Shown one piece after another: positions 5,571-6,342 of a stretch of DNA of 6,342 nucleotides. The notes beneath the pieces were generated by a model. That model saw only the letters and a list, made by a program, of their open reading frames with translations. It did not search any database and was not told the DNA's origin. Source of the DNA: an uncultured Chromatiales bacterium (GTDB taxonomy: Bacteria; Pseudomonadota; Gammaproteobacteria; Steroidobacterales; GCA-2729495); contig CAJXQV010000072.1 in NCBI GenBank assembly GCA_913058165.1, positions 1-6,342 of the forward strand, read 5' to 3'. Numbering within the stretch: position 1 is the first letter of the stretch; each line of letters begins with the position of its first letter. A program made the translations under genes and the position numbers.

Positions 5571-6295
5571 ATGGCCGGACTCATACCACAGGATTTTATC
5601 GACGAACTGCTAAGTCGCGCCGATCTCAGCGAAGTGGTTGGCAATCGTGTGGCGTTGAAAAAGGCTGGCCGGGAGTACAAAGGCTGCTGCCCATTTCATA
5701 ATGAAAAAACGCCATCTTTCACCGTAAGCCCAGACAAGGGCTTCTACCATTGCTTTGGCTGCGGCGCGCATGGCTCGGCTATACGCTTTCTCATGGATCA
5801 CGACAAAATGGAATTTGTCGAAGCCATCGAAGAACTGGCGCAAATGGTCGGCGTCGATGTGCCTCGTGACACCAGCAGCAATGAACAACCGGTTCAATCC
5901 AATGCGCCGCTGTACGATCTGCTTGGCGAGGTCGCGAAGTTCTACCAGCAACAACTCAAACAATCACCAGTTGCAGTGGACTACCTCAAAGCCCGGGGGC
6001 TAGATGGCGAAACTGCACAGAGATTTCTGATTGGCTTCGCCCCACCCGGATGGGACAGCCTGCTCAAACACCTCGGCGAAAAAAGCACCAACCGGGAATA
6101 CCTGCTCACTACCGGCATGTTGATTCGCAAAGACGATCGCGTGTATGACCGCTTCCGCGAACGGGTGCAGTTTCCTATCCGCGATAGTCGCGGGCGAGTT
6201 ATCGGCTTTGGCGGAAGAACGCTGGATGGCAGCGAGCCGAAATACCTCAACTCCCCCGAAACACCTGTGTTCCATAAAGGCCGGGAACTCTATGG
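5571..6295 (+). CDS. dnaG: DNA primase DnaG, N-terminal part, cut by the adapter
   Basis: DnaG makes the RNA primers for replication and works with the replicative helicase DnaB. Here 242 residues remain of about 580-660. The start is ATG at 5571, giving MAGLIPQDFIDELL as in E. coli. The CHC2 zinc ribbon is complete: Cys40, His43, Cys61 and Cys64, with PFHNEKTPSFTV between the pairs. The start of the RNA-polymerase domain is present, with ERVQFPIRDSRGRVIGFGGR (197-216) and KYLNSPETPVFHKGRELYG (224-242). The catalytic TOPRIM Glu and Asp residues and the helicase-binding domain lie beyond the cut. The frame stays open through the adapter and would give an artificial CLLYTSPSPRD tail. No strong ribosome-binding site is seen, which fits the low DnaG output known for this operon in E. 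coli. Confidence 0.97.
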
Positions 6296-6342
6296 CTGTC
6301 TCTTATACACATCTCCGAGCCCACGAGACAAGAGGCAATCTC
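6296..6342 (+). other. Synthetic Nextera i7-side library adapter (not genomic)
   Basis: This is Illumina library sequence. Positions 6296-6314 (CTGTCTCTTATACACATCT) are the reverse-complement Tn5 mosaic end. Positions 6315-6329 (CCGAGCCCACGAGAC) are the read-2 adapter. Positions 6330-6337 (AAGAGGCA) are an i7 index matching the one commonly labelled N711. Positions 6338-6342 (ATCTC) begin the P7 primer. Genomic DNA ends at 6295. It is in the correct orientation to pair with the i5 adapter at the other end. Confidence 0.99.

Noticed and set aside
32..6314. Two inverted 19-bp Tn5 mosaic ends flanking the whole natural segment, like a composite transposon
   Set aside because: Both are followed outward by Illumina adapter, index and flow-cell sequence, and the genes inside are core housekeeping genes. 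They are library ends.

Overview
The natural DNA in this window runs from 51 to 6295. Bases 1-50 and 6296-6342 are synthetic Illumina Nextera (Tn5 tagmentation) library adapters, each with a sample index. The piece is therefore a sequencing or assembly product cut at two tagmentation sites. The genes at both ends (uppP and dnaG) are cut by the library, not by evolution, and the adapter-derived amino acids at their ends are not biological.

The gene content is that of a gammaproteobacterium. The tsaD / rpsU divergence, the rpsU-yqeY-dnaG order of the macromolecular-synthesis operon, and folB-folK beside tsaD resemble the Pseudomonas / Cellvibrionales / Oceanospirillales type of layout. Moderate GC and the uppP-midA-folM block would fit a marine or environmental lineage, but genus-level placement is inference.

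Layout: (1) 51-1684, minus strand: 5' part of uppP (lipid-carrier phosphatase), preceded in the same direction by a MidA/NDUFAF7-type methyltransferase gene. (2) 1742-2497, plus strand: a PTR1-type pteridine reductase (folM-like), divergent from midA across 57 bp. (3) 2517-4430, minus strand: tsaD, folB and folK read as one probable operon in the order tsaD > folB > folK, convergent with the reductase gene. (4) 4604-6295, plus strand: rpsU, yqeY and the N-terminal part of dnaG.

Three pterin/folate genes (folB, folK and the reductase) lie within 1.6 kb. They cover aldol cleavage of dihydroneopterin, pyrophosphorylation of the pterin alcohol, and reduction of a pterin. The rest is housekeeping: tRNA t6A modification (tsaD), ribosome (rpsU), replication priming (dnaG) and envelope lipid recycling (uppP).

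I found no undescribed multi-gene system, no mobile element, no CRISPR array and no RNA gene. The parts that most deserve a second look are non-coding: a possible promoter plus two mutually exclusive hairpins in the rpsU leader, and a perfect 16-bp inverted repeat between rpsU and yqeY. Four or five of the nine genes use GTG or TTG starts.
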